From: Geodermatophilus sp. DSM 44513
GTDB lineage: Bacteria > Actinomycetota > Actinomycetes > Mycobacteriales > Geodermatophilaceae
DNA: 64,000 bases
Assembly: GCF_032460525.1 (NCBI RefSeq)
Contig: NZ_CP135963.1
Span: 2,294,001-2,358,000 of the forward strand
Direction of reading: 5' to 3'
Position numbers and translations under genes: made by a program. The notes beneath the pieces are model-generated. The model saw only the letters and a list, made by a program, of their open reading frames with translations. It was not told the origin of the DNA and did not search any database. Each line of letters begins with the position of its first letter. Positions within the stretch are counted from its first letter, which is position 1. Positions 44,072 through 51,180 of the stretch are shown here, one piece after another.

Positions 44072-44809
44072 TCAGCCCCGGGCGGCGCCCAGGTGCCGGG
44101 CCGCGGCCTCGCGCAGGCAGACGGTGTCGACGGCGACCGTGGCGATGGTGGCGCCCTCGGCGACGTAGCCGGCCGCCTCCTCGCCGCTGTAGGCGTGCAC
44201 CCCGACCGGCACCCCGGCGGCGACGGCGCGGGCGATGACCGAGGACAGCACGCCGCGCAGCTCCGCCCGGCGCTCCGGGCCGGTGAGCTGCAGGGCCAGC
44301 GACAGGTCGCCGGGGCCGACGTACACGCCGTCCAGGCCCTCCACGGCGAGCACGGCGTCCAGGTCGTCGAGCGCGCTGGCGGTCTCCACCATCACCACCA
44401 CCAGGGGCTCGCCGGCCCCGCCGGACAGCCGCCCGATCGACCGGCCGCCGGCCGGGGCGTACCGGGCGGCGGCGACCACCTCGCGGGCGTGCGCGGCGTC
44501 GCGCACGTTGGGCACGACGACGCCGCGGGCGCCGAGGTCCAGGGGCCGGCCGACGTCGGGGAACAGCGGGCTGCGGGTGCGCACCAGCGGCACCGACCCC
44601 CCCGCGGTGACCGCGGCGGCGATGCCCGGCAGGTCGGCCTCGGCCGCGGCGCCGTGCTGCAGGTCGACGACGACGAAGTCCGCGCCGGTCCCGGCCAGGA
44701 CCTCGCCGACGACCGCTCCCGGCAGCTGGCTCCACAGGCCGTGGCACGGCTCGCCCGCCGCCCACCGCCGCCGCAGCCCGCTCTCGCTGGTCTCCACAGG
44801 CGTACCCAT
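44072..44809 (-). CDS. HpcH/HpaI-family aldolase
   Basis: This 245-residue TIM-barrel class II aldolase has GLWSQLPGAVVGEVLAGTG at the N-terminus, FVVVDLQHG (catalytic His), VVVMVETASALDDLD (metal Glu) and GLDGVYVGPGDLSLAL (metal Asp). It should split 2-keto-3-deoxy or 4-hydroxy-2-oxo acids to pyruvate and an aldehyde. ATG at 44809 follows a purine-rich stretch. The 256 bases between it and the upstream monooxygenase hold a short plus-strand frame beginning at 44973 (VDTYDPADRLCYVCVPRG) of uncertain status. Confidence 0.88.
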   Translation of the reverse strand: MGTPVETSESGLRRRWAAGEPCHGLWSQLPGAVVGEVLAGTGADFVVVDLQHGAAAEADLPGIAAAVTAGGSVPLVRTRSPLFPDVGRPLDLGARGVVVPNVRDAAHAREVVAAARYAPAGGRSIGRLSGGAGEPLVVVMVETASALDDLDAVLAVEGLDGVYVGPGDLSLALQLTGPERRAELRGVLSSVIARAVAAGVPVGVHAYSGEEAAGYVAEGATIATVAVDTVCLREAAARHLGAARG

Positions 44810-45065
44810 CGCCGTCCCCGCCTCCCGCCTGGGCGTCGCGGGCACCGACCGGCGGCCGCACCGGCCATCCTGCCGCAGCGGCCCGGGCACCGCGCCGGAC
44901 CGGTGTCAGGGGGCGCCCGCCGGCGCCCTGGGGGACAGGACCCTGTCGACGACGCAGCCACGGGAGCGAGCGGTGGACACCTACGACCCCGCCGACCGAC
45001 TCTGCTACGTGTGCGTCCCGCGCGGCCCGGAGCTGCGGCTGGCGCCGCCGGGCGGACGGTGGACC

Positions 45066-46256
45066 TCAGGCCGCCCCGGTCACGGGGGCGTCCCAGTCGA
45101 CGTGGTGCGCGCGGACCCAGGACTGCGGGTCGCGCCCGCGGCGCAGCAGCACCGGCATCACCAGGTCGCGGACCACCCGGCCGACCGGCGGGGGCGACTT
45201 GGCGCTGCTCACCCCGAAACCCTGGGCGACGACCCGCTCGACCCGCGCCCGGCGCAGCCGCTCGAACGCCGTGAACGCCTCCGGCACCGGCAGGTCGCGC
45301 AGGCAGCGGGCGAGGACGACGGCGTCCTCGATGGCCAGGGAGGACCCCTGACCGGAGGCCGGCGAGGTGGCGTGCACCGCGTCCCCGATGAGCACCGTGC
45401 GCCCGCGGTGCCAGCGCGCCACGCGGGGCACGTCGTGGGTCGCCCAGCCGCGCAGCGGGCCGGGGGTGGCCTCGACCAGGGCCACCGCCGGGGACCGGTC
45501 GTCGCGGTGGAGCTCGTGCAGGCGGCGGCGCCACTCGGCGTCGGAGATCCCGGCGACCTCGGCCGGCGCCGGCTCCCGGGACACCGGCGGGTTGGCGAAC
45601 CACCAGGTGCCGCCCGACGGCGCGCGCAGGTAACCGAAGAAGGCCCGCCGGCCGAAGACCATGGTCAGCCGGCCGACCTCGGCGCCGGGCGGCACGTGCT
45701 CGGAGACGCCGGCGGTGTTGAGCACCGGGACGAAGCGGGGCGGCGGGGCGGCGGGGTCCACCAGCCCGCGGACGGCGGAGCGGACGCCGTCGGCGCCGAC
45801 GAGCACGTCGGCGGTGTCGGTGCTGCCGTCGGCGAACACCGCGGTCACGCCGTCCCCGGTGTCGTGCACGTCGACCAGCCGGGCGCCGTAGCGGAGGTCC
45901 AGGCCGCGCCGCAGGGCCTCCTCGTGCAGCGCCCGGTACAGGTCGGCGCGCCGCAGGGACAACCCGACCGTGCGGGCCGGGGGCGGGCCGGTCGCCGACA
46001 GCTCGCCGAGCACCCGGCCGGTCCCGCTGCGGAACTCGATGACCGGCGTCGGGAAGCCCACGTCGCGGACCGCCTGCTCGGCGCCGATCGCCCGCAGCGC
46101 GTCCAGGCCGTTGACCTGCACGCCCAGCCACGCGCCGACGTCGTCGACCGCGGCCGGCCGCATCTCGTGCACGGTCGCCTCGATCCCCGCCCGCTGCAGC
46201 GCCATGGCCGCCACCGGCCCGGCCACCCCGCCGCCGACGACCAGCGCTCGCCTCAT
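45066..46256 (-). CDS. FAD-dependent monooxygenase (PHBH fold)
   Basis: This 396-residue flavoprotein has the FAD dinucleotide motif VVGGGVAGPVAAMAL, the DG motif DVLVGADGVRSAVR and the second FAD motif VLIGDAVHATSPASGQG, as in salicylate- and p-hydroxybenzoate-hydroxylase-like enzymes. Its ATG overlaps the stop of the UGSC selenoprotein gene (ATGA), tying it to the selenoprotein operon. It probably hydroxylates a small aromatic or cyclic compound with NAD(P)H and O2. Confidence 0.9.
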   Translation of the reverse strand: MRRALVVGGGVAGPVAAMALQRAGIEATVHEMRPAAVDDVGAWLGVQVNGLDALRAIGAEQAVRDVGFPTPVIEFRSGTGRVLGELSATGPPPARTVGLSLRRADLYRALHEEALRRGLDLRYGARLVDVHDTGDGVTAVFADGSTDTADVLVGADGVRSAVRGLVDPAAPPPRFVPVLNTAGVSEHVPPGAEVGRLTMVFGRRAFFGYLRAPSGGTWWFANPPVSREPAPAEVAGISDAEWRRRLHELHRDDRSPAVALVEATPGPLRGWATHDVPRVARWHRGRTVLIGDAVHATSPASGQGSSLAIEDAVVLARCLRDLPVPEAFTAFERLRRARVERVVAQGFGVSSAKSPPPVGRVVRDLVMPVLLRRGRDPQSWVRAHHVDWDAPVTGAA

Positions 46257-46813
46257 CCCGCCGTCCTCCCCCTCCGGTCCTCCCCTGTCGCACCGGGTGG
46301 CGCGGCGGTCACCGCGGCCACCACCGCGGGGTGCACCCGCTCGGCGACCGCCCGCAGCTCGGCGTCCGTGCGGTCCTGCACCGGGTGCGGCACCAGCACG
46401 TGCGGGGCCGGGAAGCCCAGCGCGGCGCCCTGCACGCGGGCGGCCTCGGCGAACGCCTCGCTGGCGAGGAAGACCCCCACCACGCCGCGGCGCTCCAGGT
46501 CGGCGATGTCGTGCACACTGCACGACGTGCAGGAGCCCTAGTCGGCCAGCGCCTCGACGACCACCTCGCACTGCTCGGTGATCCGCTGCCGCAGGTCCAG
46601 CGGCGCGACCCGGGCGAAGGTCGGCTTGCGGTAGCGCAGCACGGTGGCGCCGTCCGCGGCGAGCAGCTCGGCTAGCCGGTCCAGGACGACGTCGCCGCGG
46701 GCCTTGCCGATGTCCAGCAGGCCCACGGTGCGCCCCCGCAGCGACGGCGGGCGCGGCAGTGGCGCGCGCTCCGGCGGCTGCCGCTCGCCGGTCGGATCGA
46801 GGACCGTGGTCAC
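46253..46813 (-). CDS. UGSC-family selenoprotein with UAG as selenocysteine codon
   Basis: Read with TAG at 46538-46540 (codon 92) as selenocysteine, the gene encodes a 186-residue protein. The N-terminal half has VGLLDIGKARGDVVLDRLAE and ends EVVVEALAD; after the TAG comes GSCTSCSVHDIADLERRG and then AAALGFPAPHVLVPHPVQ. The stop therefore stands exactly at the U of the family's UGSC motif. The flanking halves are in the same frame and protein-like, so this is not ordinary decay. The GTG start overlaps the stop of the thioredoxin-fusion gene and the TGA stop overlaps the monooxygenase ATG. A perfect hairpin follows the TAG. Sec insertion at UAG is known in Geodermatophilus and Blastococcus. 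Confidence 0.88.
46508..46526 (-). promoter_or_regulatory. Putative bacterial SECIS element of the UGSC gene
   Basis: In the mRNA sense, GUCGUGCA and UGCACGAC form a perfect 8-bp stem closed by a GUG loop. The stem begins 11 bases after the UAG codon and the loop lies 20-22 bases after it, within the range known for bacterial SECIS elements, with a G in the loop as required for SelB binding. Confidence 0.7.
46538..46540 (-). other. In-frame UAG, selenocysteine codon (UGSC motif)
   Basis: TAG (CTA on the plus strand) occupies the U position of the UGSC motif, codon 92 of the gene. Confidence 0.85.
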
Positions 46814-48204
46814 ACCCGCACCTCCCGTGTCACCGGGACGCTCCCGGTCTCCCCGGCGACCCACCCGCCGACGATCGCACTGAACAGGCCGGCGTCACCA
46901 CCGGCGTGGGCCACCAGCAGGCCCCCGGGCCGGAACTTCGGCACGCCGCCGTCGCCGACCCCGGGCGGCAGGCCCTCGGCCATGCCGCCGGCCCCCCGCA
47001 CCAGCTCGCCGGCCGGCAGCCGCAGCAGCCCGTCCAGCTCGGTCAGCAGCCGGGCGCGGTCCCAGCCGGCCTCCCGCAGCACCCGGCCGTGCTCCGGGGA
47101 GACCACGAGCAGCGCGTCGAAGGCCATCGGCAGCTTGGGGTGGGCGTTGACCCGCAGGCAGGCGGCGAAGGTGCGGGCCAGGGACTCCGGGTCCCGGCTG
47201 AGCTGGTCGACCACCGGCTGCACACCGGAGCCGGCGACCACGGTGACCGCGTCGCCGGGCACCCCGCGGTCGGCGGCCAGCGGCGCGAAGGGGCTGTCCT
47301 CCTCGCGCTCGGCGAAGCAGAACGTGTACTTGCCCGGGTTGCCGAGGGTGGCGCGGTCCACCTCGCCGGGTCGCCCGCCGCCGACGTTGCGCACCACCAG
47401 CTGCAGCGCCCGGCCGATGGTGGCGTTGGCCCGGTTGCCCTGGCCGAGGGCGTTGACGCCGCTGTTCATCCCGATCCGCCGGGCGACCGGCCCGTTCACC
47501 ACGACGACGGGGCCGGCGAAGTAGGTGGTGGCCAGCAGCCCGTGCAGCGCGAACTCCTCGGCGCAGGCCGCCTCCACCGCGGCCAGCACGACCGGCAGGT
47601 GCTCGGGCCGGCAGCCGGCCAGCACCGCGTTGACCGCGACCTTCTCCACGGTGCACGGCACCAGGTCCGGCGGGACGACGGCGACCACCTCACCCGGGTC
47701 GCGCGACGTGCCGCGCAGCATGCGCACCACCCGCTCCGGGGTCGGGGGGACGACCGGCAGCCCGTCGGTCCAGCCGCGGTCGAACAGCGCCTCGTGCTCG
47801 TCCTCCAGCTCGGCCAGCTGCACCCGCCGGCTGGCCAGCCGGCCGCCGTGGCGGGCCTCCAGCGCGTCGGCGCGGGACGGGTCCACCGACAGCGACCCGC
47901 AGCCGGGCCGGTGCTCGGGCAGCCCCGCGCCCAGCCCGGGCACACCGGTCAGCTCCGCCCAGCGCTCCCGGCTCCAGCCGACCGTGCGCGCGGTCTCCCG
48001 GCCGCCGGCCACCCGCAGCAGGGTCGGCACCGTCTCCACGCCGAGTGACCAGGACAGCTCCAGGGAGGTGTCGTCGCCGTCGAACCAGGCGGGGTCGTCC
48101 TGGCACCACACCGCGGCGCCGAGCTCGCGGAGCACCGGCTCGACCAGCACGCACGTCGGGCAGTCCCGCTTGACGACGGCGACCAGCCCGTCCGGCAGCT
48201 GCAC
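46810..48204 (-). CDS. Thioredoxin-domain fusion protein, partner of UGSC selenoprotein
   Basis: This 464-residue protein begins with a thioredoxin-like domain (about 1-90) whose CxxC is at 15-18 (KRDCPTCVLVEP). A larger domain of unrecognised fold follows from about residue 145 (RGWTDGLPVVPPTPERV, ALGQGNRANATIGRALQL, GNPGKYTFCFAERE). Members of this arrangement are found next to UGSC genes. The GTG at 48204 lies 7 bases after a TAGGGT -10 (48217-48212), so the mRNA is leaderless. The stop overlaps the GTG of the UGSC gene. It may deliver electrons to the selenoprotein; that role is inferred. Confidence 0.8.
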   Translation of the reverse strand: MQLPDGLVAVVKRDCPTCVLVEPVLRELGAAVWCQDDPAWFDGDDTSLELSWSLGVETVPTLLRVAGGRETARTVGWSRERWAELTGVPGLGAGLPEHRPGCGSLSVDPSRADALEARHGGRLASRRVQLAELEDEHEALFDRGWTDGLPVVPPTPERVVRMLRGTSRDPGEVVAVVPPDLVPCTVEKVAVNAVLAGCRPEHLPVVLAAVEAACAEEFALHGLLATTYFAGPVVVVNGPVARRIGMNSGVNALGQGNRANATIGRALQLVVRNVGGGRPGEVDRATLGNPGKYTFCFAEREEDSPFAPLAADRGVPGDAVTVVAGSGVQPVVDQLSRDPESLARTFAACLRVNAHPKLPMAFDALLVVSPEHGRVLREAGWDRARLLTELDGLLRLPAGELVRGAGGMAEGLPPGVGDGGVPKFRPGGLLVAHAGGDAGLFSAIVGGWVAGETGSVPVTREVRV

Positions 48205-48211
48205 GACCCGG

Positions 48212-48217
48212 ACCCTA
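48212..48217 (-). promoter_or_regulatory. -10 element of thioredoxin-fusion/UGSC/monooxygenase operon
   Basis: TAGGGT on the minus strand lies 7 bases before the GTG at 48204, the leaderless geometry seen repeatedly in this window. Confidence 0.5.
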
Positions 48218-48306
48218 GCCCCCCGCCGGCGCACCGGCCCATGCGCGGTTGCCCGGGGCGGGCGCGGGGCATGCCCACCCCGACGATCCACGAGAGCGGA
48301 GGGCGA

Positions 48307-48762
48307 GTGTCCGAGATCGCGTACGTGTCCGAGGTCCGCGTCGAGCGCCTGGGTGGGCCGCTGCGCGCGGCGTACCTGCCCGGCGAGGAGCAGCCGACCG
48401 TGTACGGCATGCACGGGGCCATCGCCGAGCACTACGGCATGGAGCCGGGCTCGGCCCCCAGCCACGCCAGCACGATCGACCACCTGGTCGGCGCCGCGCT
48501 CGGTTAGCTGACCGGGACGTTCGCCGGGGCCCTGACGGCCCGGCGGATCGACCCCACCGGTCTGGTGGGGCACGCGCGCGGTGAGGTGGAGCTCGAGGGG
48601 CGGGTCCTGGTGGTCAAGCGGATCGCGGTGACCTACACCGGCCTGGAGGTCGCCGACGAGGACGCGGAGAAGGTGCAGCGGGTGCTCGCCGTGCACGCGG
48701 ACGGGTGCCCGGTGGCGCGCAGCCTCCGGGGGTCGATCGAGATCACCACCCGGCTCGGCTGA
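48307..48762 (+). CDS. OsmC-family selenoprotein with UAG as selenocysteine codon
   Basis: Read through TAG at 48505-48507 (codon 67), this gene encodes a 151-residue OsmC/Ohr-fold peroxidase-like protein. Before the codon is STIDHLVGAALG, after it LTGTFAGALTARRIDP, where ordinary members read GCLTGT with the peroxidatic Cys; the codon is therefore at the catalytic position. The second Cys is kept in HADGCPVARSLRGSIEITT. Frame and family similarity continue on both sides. GGAGGG at 48298-48303 supports the GTG at 48307; an ATG at 48271 is an alternative. It is divergent from the UGSC operon. Confidence 0.87.
48505..48507 (+). other. In-frame UAG, selenocysteine codon (OsmC active site)
   Basis: TAG replaces the peroxidatic cysteine codon of an OsmC-family gene, codon 67. 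Confidence 0.85.
48523..48544 (+). promoter_or_regulatory. Candidate SECIS hairpin of the OsmC gene
   Basis: GCCGGG-G-CC pairs with GG-CCCGGC around a CUGAC loop, giving eight base pairs with one bulged G. The loop lies 25-29 bases after the UAG. The fit to a bacterial SECIS is weaker than for the UGSC gene, and an alternative CCGG/CCGG stem (48512-48527) competes with it. Confidence 0.4.
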
Positions 48763-49002
48763 CCGCCGTCCGGGAGTCGGCGCCGGGGCCGGAACCGCGC
48801 CCGGTGCGCTGCCCCGGACGGGTGGGTGCGCCCGCCCCGGCGGCCCGGGGCGCGTAGCGTCGGCGCTGCGGGACCGTCCGGTGCCCGCACCACCGACCCG
48901 GCGCCGACGGCAGCGCCGCCCGCCCGGGTCCCGGCGCCGACCCGGCGCCCACGACCGCGGAGCGGCTCCGGCCCCCGCCCGTCCCCGTTGGGAACCCCCC
49001 GC

Positions 49003-49338
49003 ATGAGCGCTCCCGCTCTCACCTTCCTCGCCCCGCCGCCCACCGGGTACGACCCGGCCGACGACCCCGGGGACGACACGGCCGCCGTCGCGCCGCGCCC
49101 CGGCGCCGCGGCGCCGCGCAGCGGTCCGGCCCCGGCGCTGCGCATGACCCGCGGCGCCCGGGCGGCGGCGGCCGGCGCGCGGATCAGCGACGCCGACGTC
49201 CGGCGCTGCCTGGACGCGCCCGACGACGTCACCCCCGACGCGGACACCCCCTCGCGCACCCACGTCCGCCGCGGCACGCTGGTCGTGCTGACCGCCGCCG
49301 ACGGCACGGTCCTGCGGGTCAGCCGCCGCGGCCGCTGA
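49003..49338 (+). CDS. Small hypothetical protein, DUF4258-like C-terminus
   Basis: This 111-residue protein has a disordered Pro/Ala/Asp-rich N-terminal half and a compact C-terminal part (GARISDADVRRCLDAPDD, then RGTLVVLTAADGTVLRVSR) that recalls DUF4258/BrnT-like small beta domains. The similarity is weak. It lies alone before a small zinc-ribbon gene. The region 48763-49002 holds no recognisable gene. Confidence 0.5.
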   Translation: MSAPALTFLAPPPTGYDPADDPGDDTAAVAPRPGAAAPRSGPAPALRMTRGARAAAAGARISDADVRRCLDAPDDVTPDADTPSRTHVRRGTLVVLTAADGTVLRVSRRGR

Positions 49339-49363
49339 CCGGCACCCCGCCCGGAGGAGTCCC

Positions 49364-49600
49364 ATGACCACCCGACGCGCCCGCTGCGCCGAGGCCCACC
49401 TGGGCTGCCCCTGCCGGGGCGACGCGACCGTCCACGAGGAGCGCACCCGCGTGCTCGCCGAGGCCCGCACCCGGGGCGGTGAGTCCGTCGACTGCCCGGA
49501 GTGCGGCTCCCCCACCACACCGCTGTCCCTGGTCACCTGGGGCAACTGCCGGGTCTGCCGCACCGCCCAGTCCCGGCTGACCGACCCCCTGCGGTGGTGA
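49364..49600 (+). CDS. Small zinc-ribbon-like protein (78 aa)
   Basis: This 78-residue Cys-rich protein has CxxC pairs in VDCPECGSPTTPL and GNCRVCRTAQ, a four-Cys zinc ribbon, plus CAEAHLGCPC near the N-terminus. GGAGGAG just before the ATG supports the start. Function unknown. Confidence 0.65.
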   Translation: MTTRRARCAEAHLGCPCRGDATVHEERTRVLAEARTRGGESVDCPECGSPTTPLSLVTWGNCRVCRTAQSRLTDPLRW

Positions 49601-49631
49601 GCGCGGGCCAGTGACCCCACGGGGCAGCCGG

Positions 49632-49637
49632 TAGCGT
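49632..49637 (+). promoter_or_regulatory. -10 element of MFS gene (leaderless)
   Basis: TAGCGT lies 7 bases before the GTG at 49645. Confidence 0.45.
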
Positions 49638-49644
49638 CCGGCGG

Positions 49645-50823
49645 GTGCCGGACGCCACGCTGCCGCGCGAGGACACCCGGCGCCGGCTGGACGCCCTCAC
49701 GTTCGGGCTGTTCACCGTGGCCCTGGGCACCAACGTGCCCACCCCGCTGCTGCTGGTCTACCGGCGGACCCTGGACCTGTCCGCCGCCGACCTGACCGCC
49801 GTCTTCGGCTGCTACGCCCTCGGCCTGATCGCCGCGCTGAGCGTGTCCGGCGGGCTGTCCGACCGGTTCGGCCGGCGGTCCCTCGTGCTGCCGTTCGCGG
49901 TGCTCGCCGGCCTGGTCTCGCTGCTGTTCCTCCCCGCCGCCGGCAGCCTCCCCCTGCTGTTCACCGGCCGGCTGCTGCAGGGCGTGGTGTCCGGGGTGGT
50001 GTTCTCCGTGGCCAACGCATGGCTGCAGGAGCTGGCCGGGCCCGGCGGGCAGCAGTCGGCGGCCACCCGCGGCGCGGTGTCGACGTCGCTGGGGTTCGCC
50101 GTCGCCCCGGCGATGAGCGGGGTGCTGGCCCAGTACGGCCCGGGGCCGACGACGCTGCCCTACCTCGTGCACGTCGCCGTCCTCGTCGTGGGGGTCGGGG
50201 CGCTGCTGACCGTCCCGGAGACCGTGCAGGGCAGGCGCCGCGGCCGGCTCATGGCGCTGGGCCTGCCGCCGGAGGCGCGGCGGCCGTTCTGGGCGGTGCT
50301 GGCGCCCACCGCCGTCGGCGTGTTCGCCTTCCCCGCCGTCGCGGCGACCCTGCTGCCGCTGCTCGTGGTCCCGGCCGGGGTCGGGGTGGCCTACGCCGGG
50401 CTGATCGCCGGACTGGCCCTGGCGGCCAGCGCGGTGACCGCGCGCCTGGGCCGCCGGGCGGCACGCGGCGCGGCGCCGCTGGGCATGGTGCTCGGCGCGC
50501 TCGGCCTGGCGACCGGGGTGGCCGCGGTGGTCCTGGGCGCGGAGCCGCTGCTGCTCCCGGCCACGCTCGTGCTGGGCGCCGGCGGCGGGCTGTGCCTGGC
50601 CGCCGGGCTCGCCCTCACCGCCCGGCTGGCGCCACCGTCGGCCCGGGGGGCGATGAACAGCGCGTTCTACGCGTTCGCCTACACCGGCTTCGGCACCCCG
50701 CTGCTGCTGGCCTGGCTCGGGTCGGTCGTCGGCGCCGTCCCGGCGCTGGCCGGGTTCGTCGCCGTGCCGGTCGCGCTGGCCGCCTGGCTGTGGCGGGAGC
50801 TGCGCCCCCGCACCGGCGGCTGA
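49645..50823 (+). CDS. MFS transporter
   Basis: This 392-residue protein has twelve helices and a good motif A (GGLSDRFGRRSLVLP) between helices 2 and 3, with GRLLQGVVSGVVFSVANAWL in the motif C area. It looks like a sugar- or drug-type exporter of the MFS. The GTG is leaderless-positioned after TAGCGT. It precedes the siderophore region but is separated from it by a pseudogene remnant and the iron box. Confidence 0.87.
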   Translation: MPDATLPREDTRRRLDALTFGLFTVALGTNVPTPLLLVYRRTLDLSAADLTAVFGCYALGLIAALSVSGGLSDRFGRRSLVLPFAVLAGLVSLLFLPAAGSLPLLFTGRLLQGVVSGVVFSVANAWLQELAGPGGQQSAATRGAVSTSLGFAVAPAMSGVLAQYGPGPTTLPYLVHVAVLVVGVGALLTVPETVQGRRRGRLMALGLPPEARRPFWAVLAPTAVGVFAFPAVAATLLPLLVVPAGVGVAYAGLIAGLALAASAVTARLGRRAARGAAPLGMVLGALGLATGVAAVVLGAEPLLLPATLVLGAGGGLCLAAGLALTARLAPPSARGAMNSAFYAFAYTGFGTPLLLAWLGSVVGAVPALAGFVAVPVALAAWLWRELRPRTGG

Positions 50824-50901
50824 CGGGGGCACCCGGCCTGCCCTCCCCGCGCGGCACGGCCCGCGGGCTGCTGGCCACGCCCACCCAGCCCCGGCCGGTG
50901 T

Positions 50902-51060
50902 CGCGCGAAGCCCTCCGGCAGCTGGTGGGAGCCGTGGTCGGAGTGGGCGGTCGGGCACTCCGGGGAGGAGGTGCCCGCACCGGAGCACCTCGGCAGCGCG
51001 GCGCACCCGCCGCTGGAGCCGGCCCCCGGCAGCTACGTCCGGGACCGCGTCCCCGACTGA
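50902..51060 (+). pseudogene. Remnant of polyhydroxyalkanoate synthase (C-terminal end)
   Basis: In the frame ending at TGA 51058-51060 the last 50 or so codons read KPSGSWWEPWSEWAVGHSG, then PAPEHLGS, HPPLEPAPGSYVRD. This matches the GSWWPHW...PAPxxLG...PPLxPAPGxYV end of class I/III PHA synthases (PhaC). Nothing upstream of about 50900 matches, and the frame has no start. It appears to be the surviving 3' end of a deleted phaC. Confidence 0.6.
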
Positions 51061-51103
51061 CACCGGGCGCACCCCGGCCGGTGCCCCGGTCCGGACGATC
51101 TGC

Positions 51104-51122
51104 TTAGGTGAGGCTGCCCTAA
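51104..51122. promoter_or_regulatory. Iron box (DmdR/IdeR-type operator)
   Basis: TTAGGTGAGGCTGCCCTAA matches the actinobacterial iron-box consensus TTAGGTTAGGCTCACCTAA at 16 of 19 positions and keeps the palindromic TTAGG/CCTAA ends. It lies 59 bases before the siderophore-binding lipoprotein gene. Binding of an Fe2+-loaded DtxR-family repressor would turn the operon off in iron-replete cells. Confidence 0.85.
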
Positions 51123-51180
51123 GACGATCGGGCGGGCGGCCGGGTCCCCGGCTGCCCGCCCCGTGCCGGAAGGACCCCCC

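Noticed and set aside
40179..44168. A plus-strand frame of over 1,300 codons
   Set aside because: It is antisense to the SNF2 helicase and out of frame with the P450; its composition (Arg/Gly/His/Pro-rich) is typical of shadow frames.
44973..45150. Short plus-strand frame starting VDTYDPADRLCYVCVPRG
   Set aside because: The first 30 codons look protein-like, but the frame then runs antisense into the monooxygenase gene and no ribosome binding site or family match was seen. It could be a gene fragment; not annotated.
46538..48507. The two in-frame TAG codons as ordinary nonsense mutations or sequencing errors
   Set aside because: Both fall exactly on known redox Sec/Cys positions in two unrelated families, the rest of each gene is intact, and one is followed by a SECIS-like hairpin. 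Chance would not place both there.
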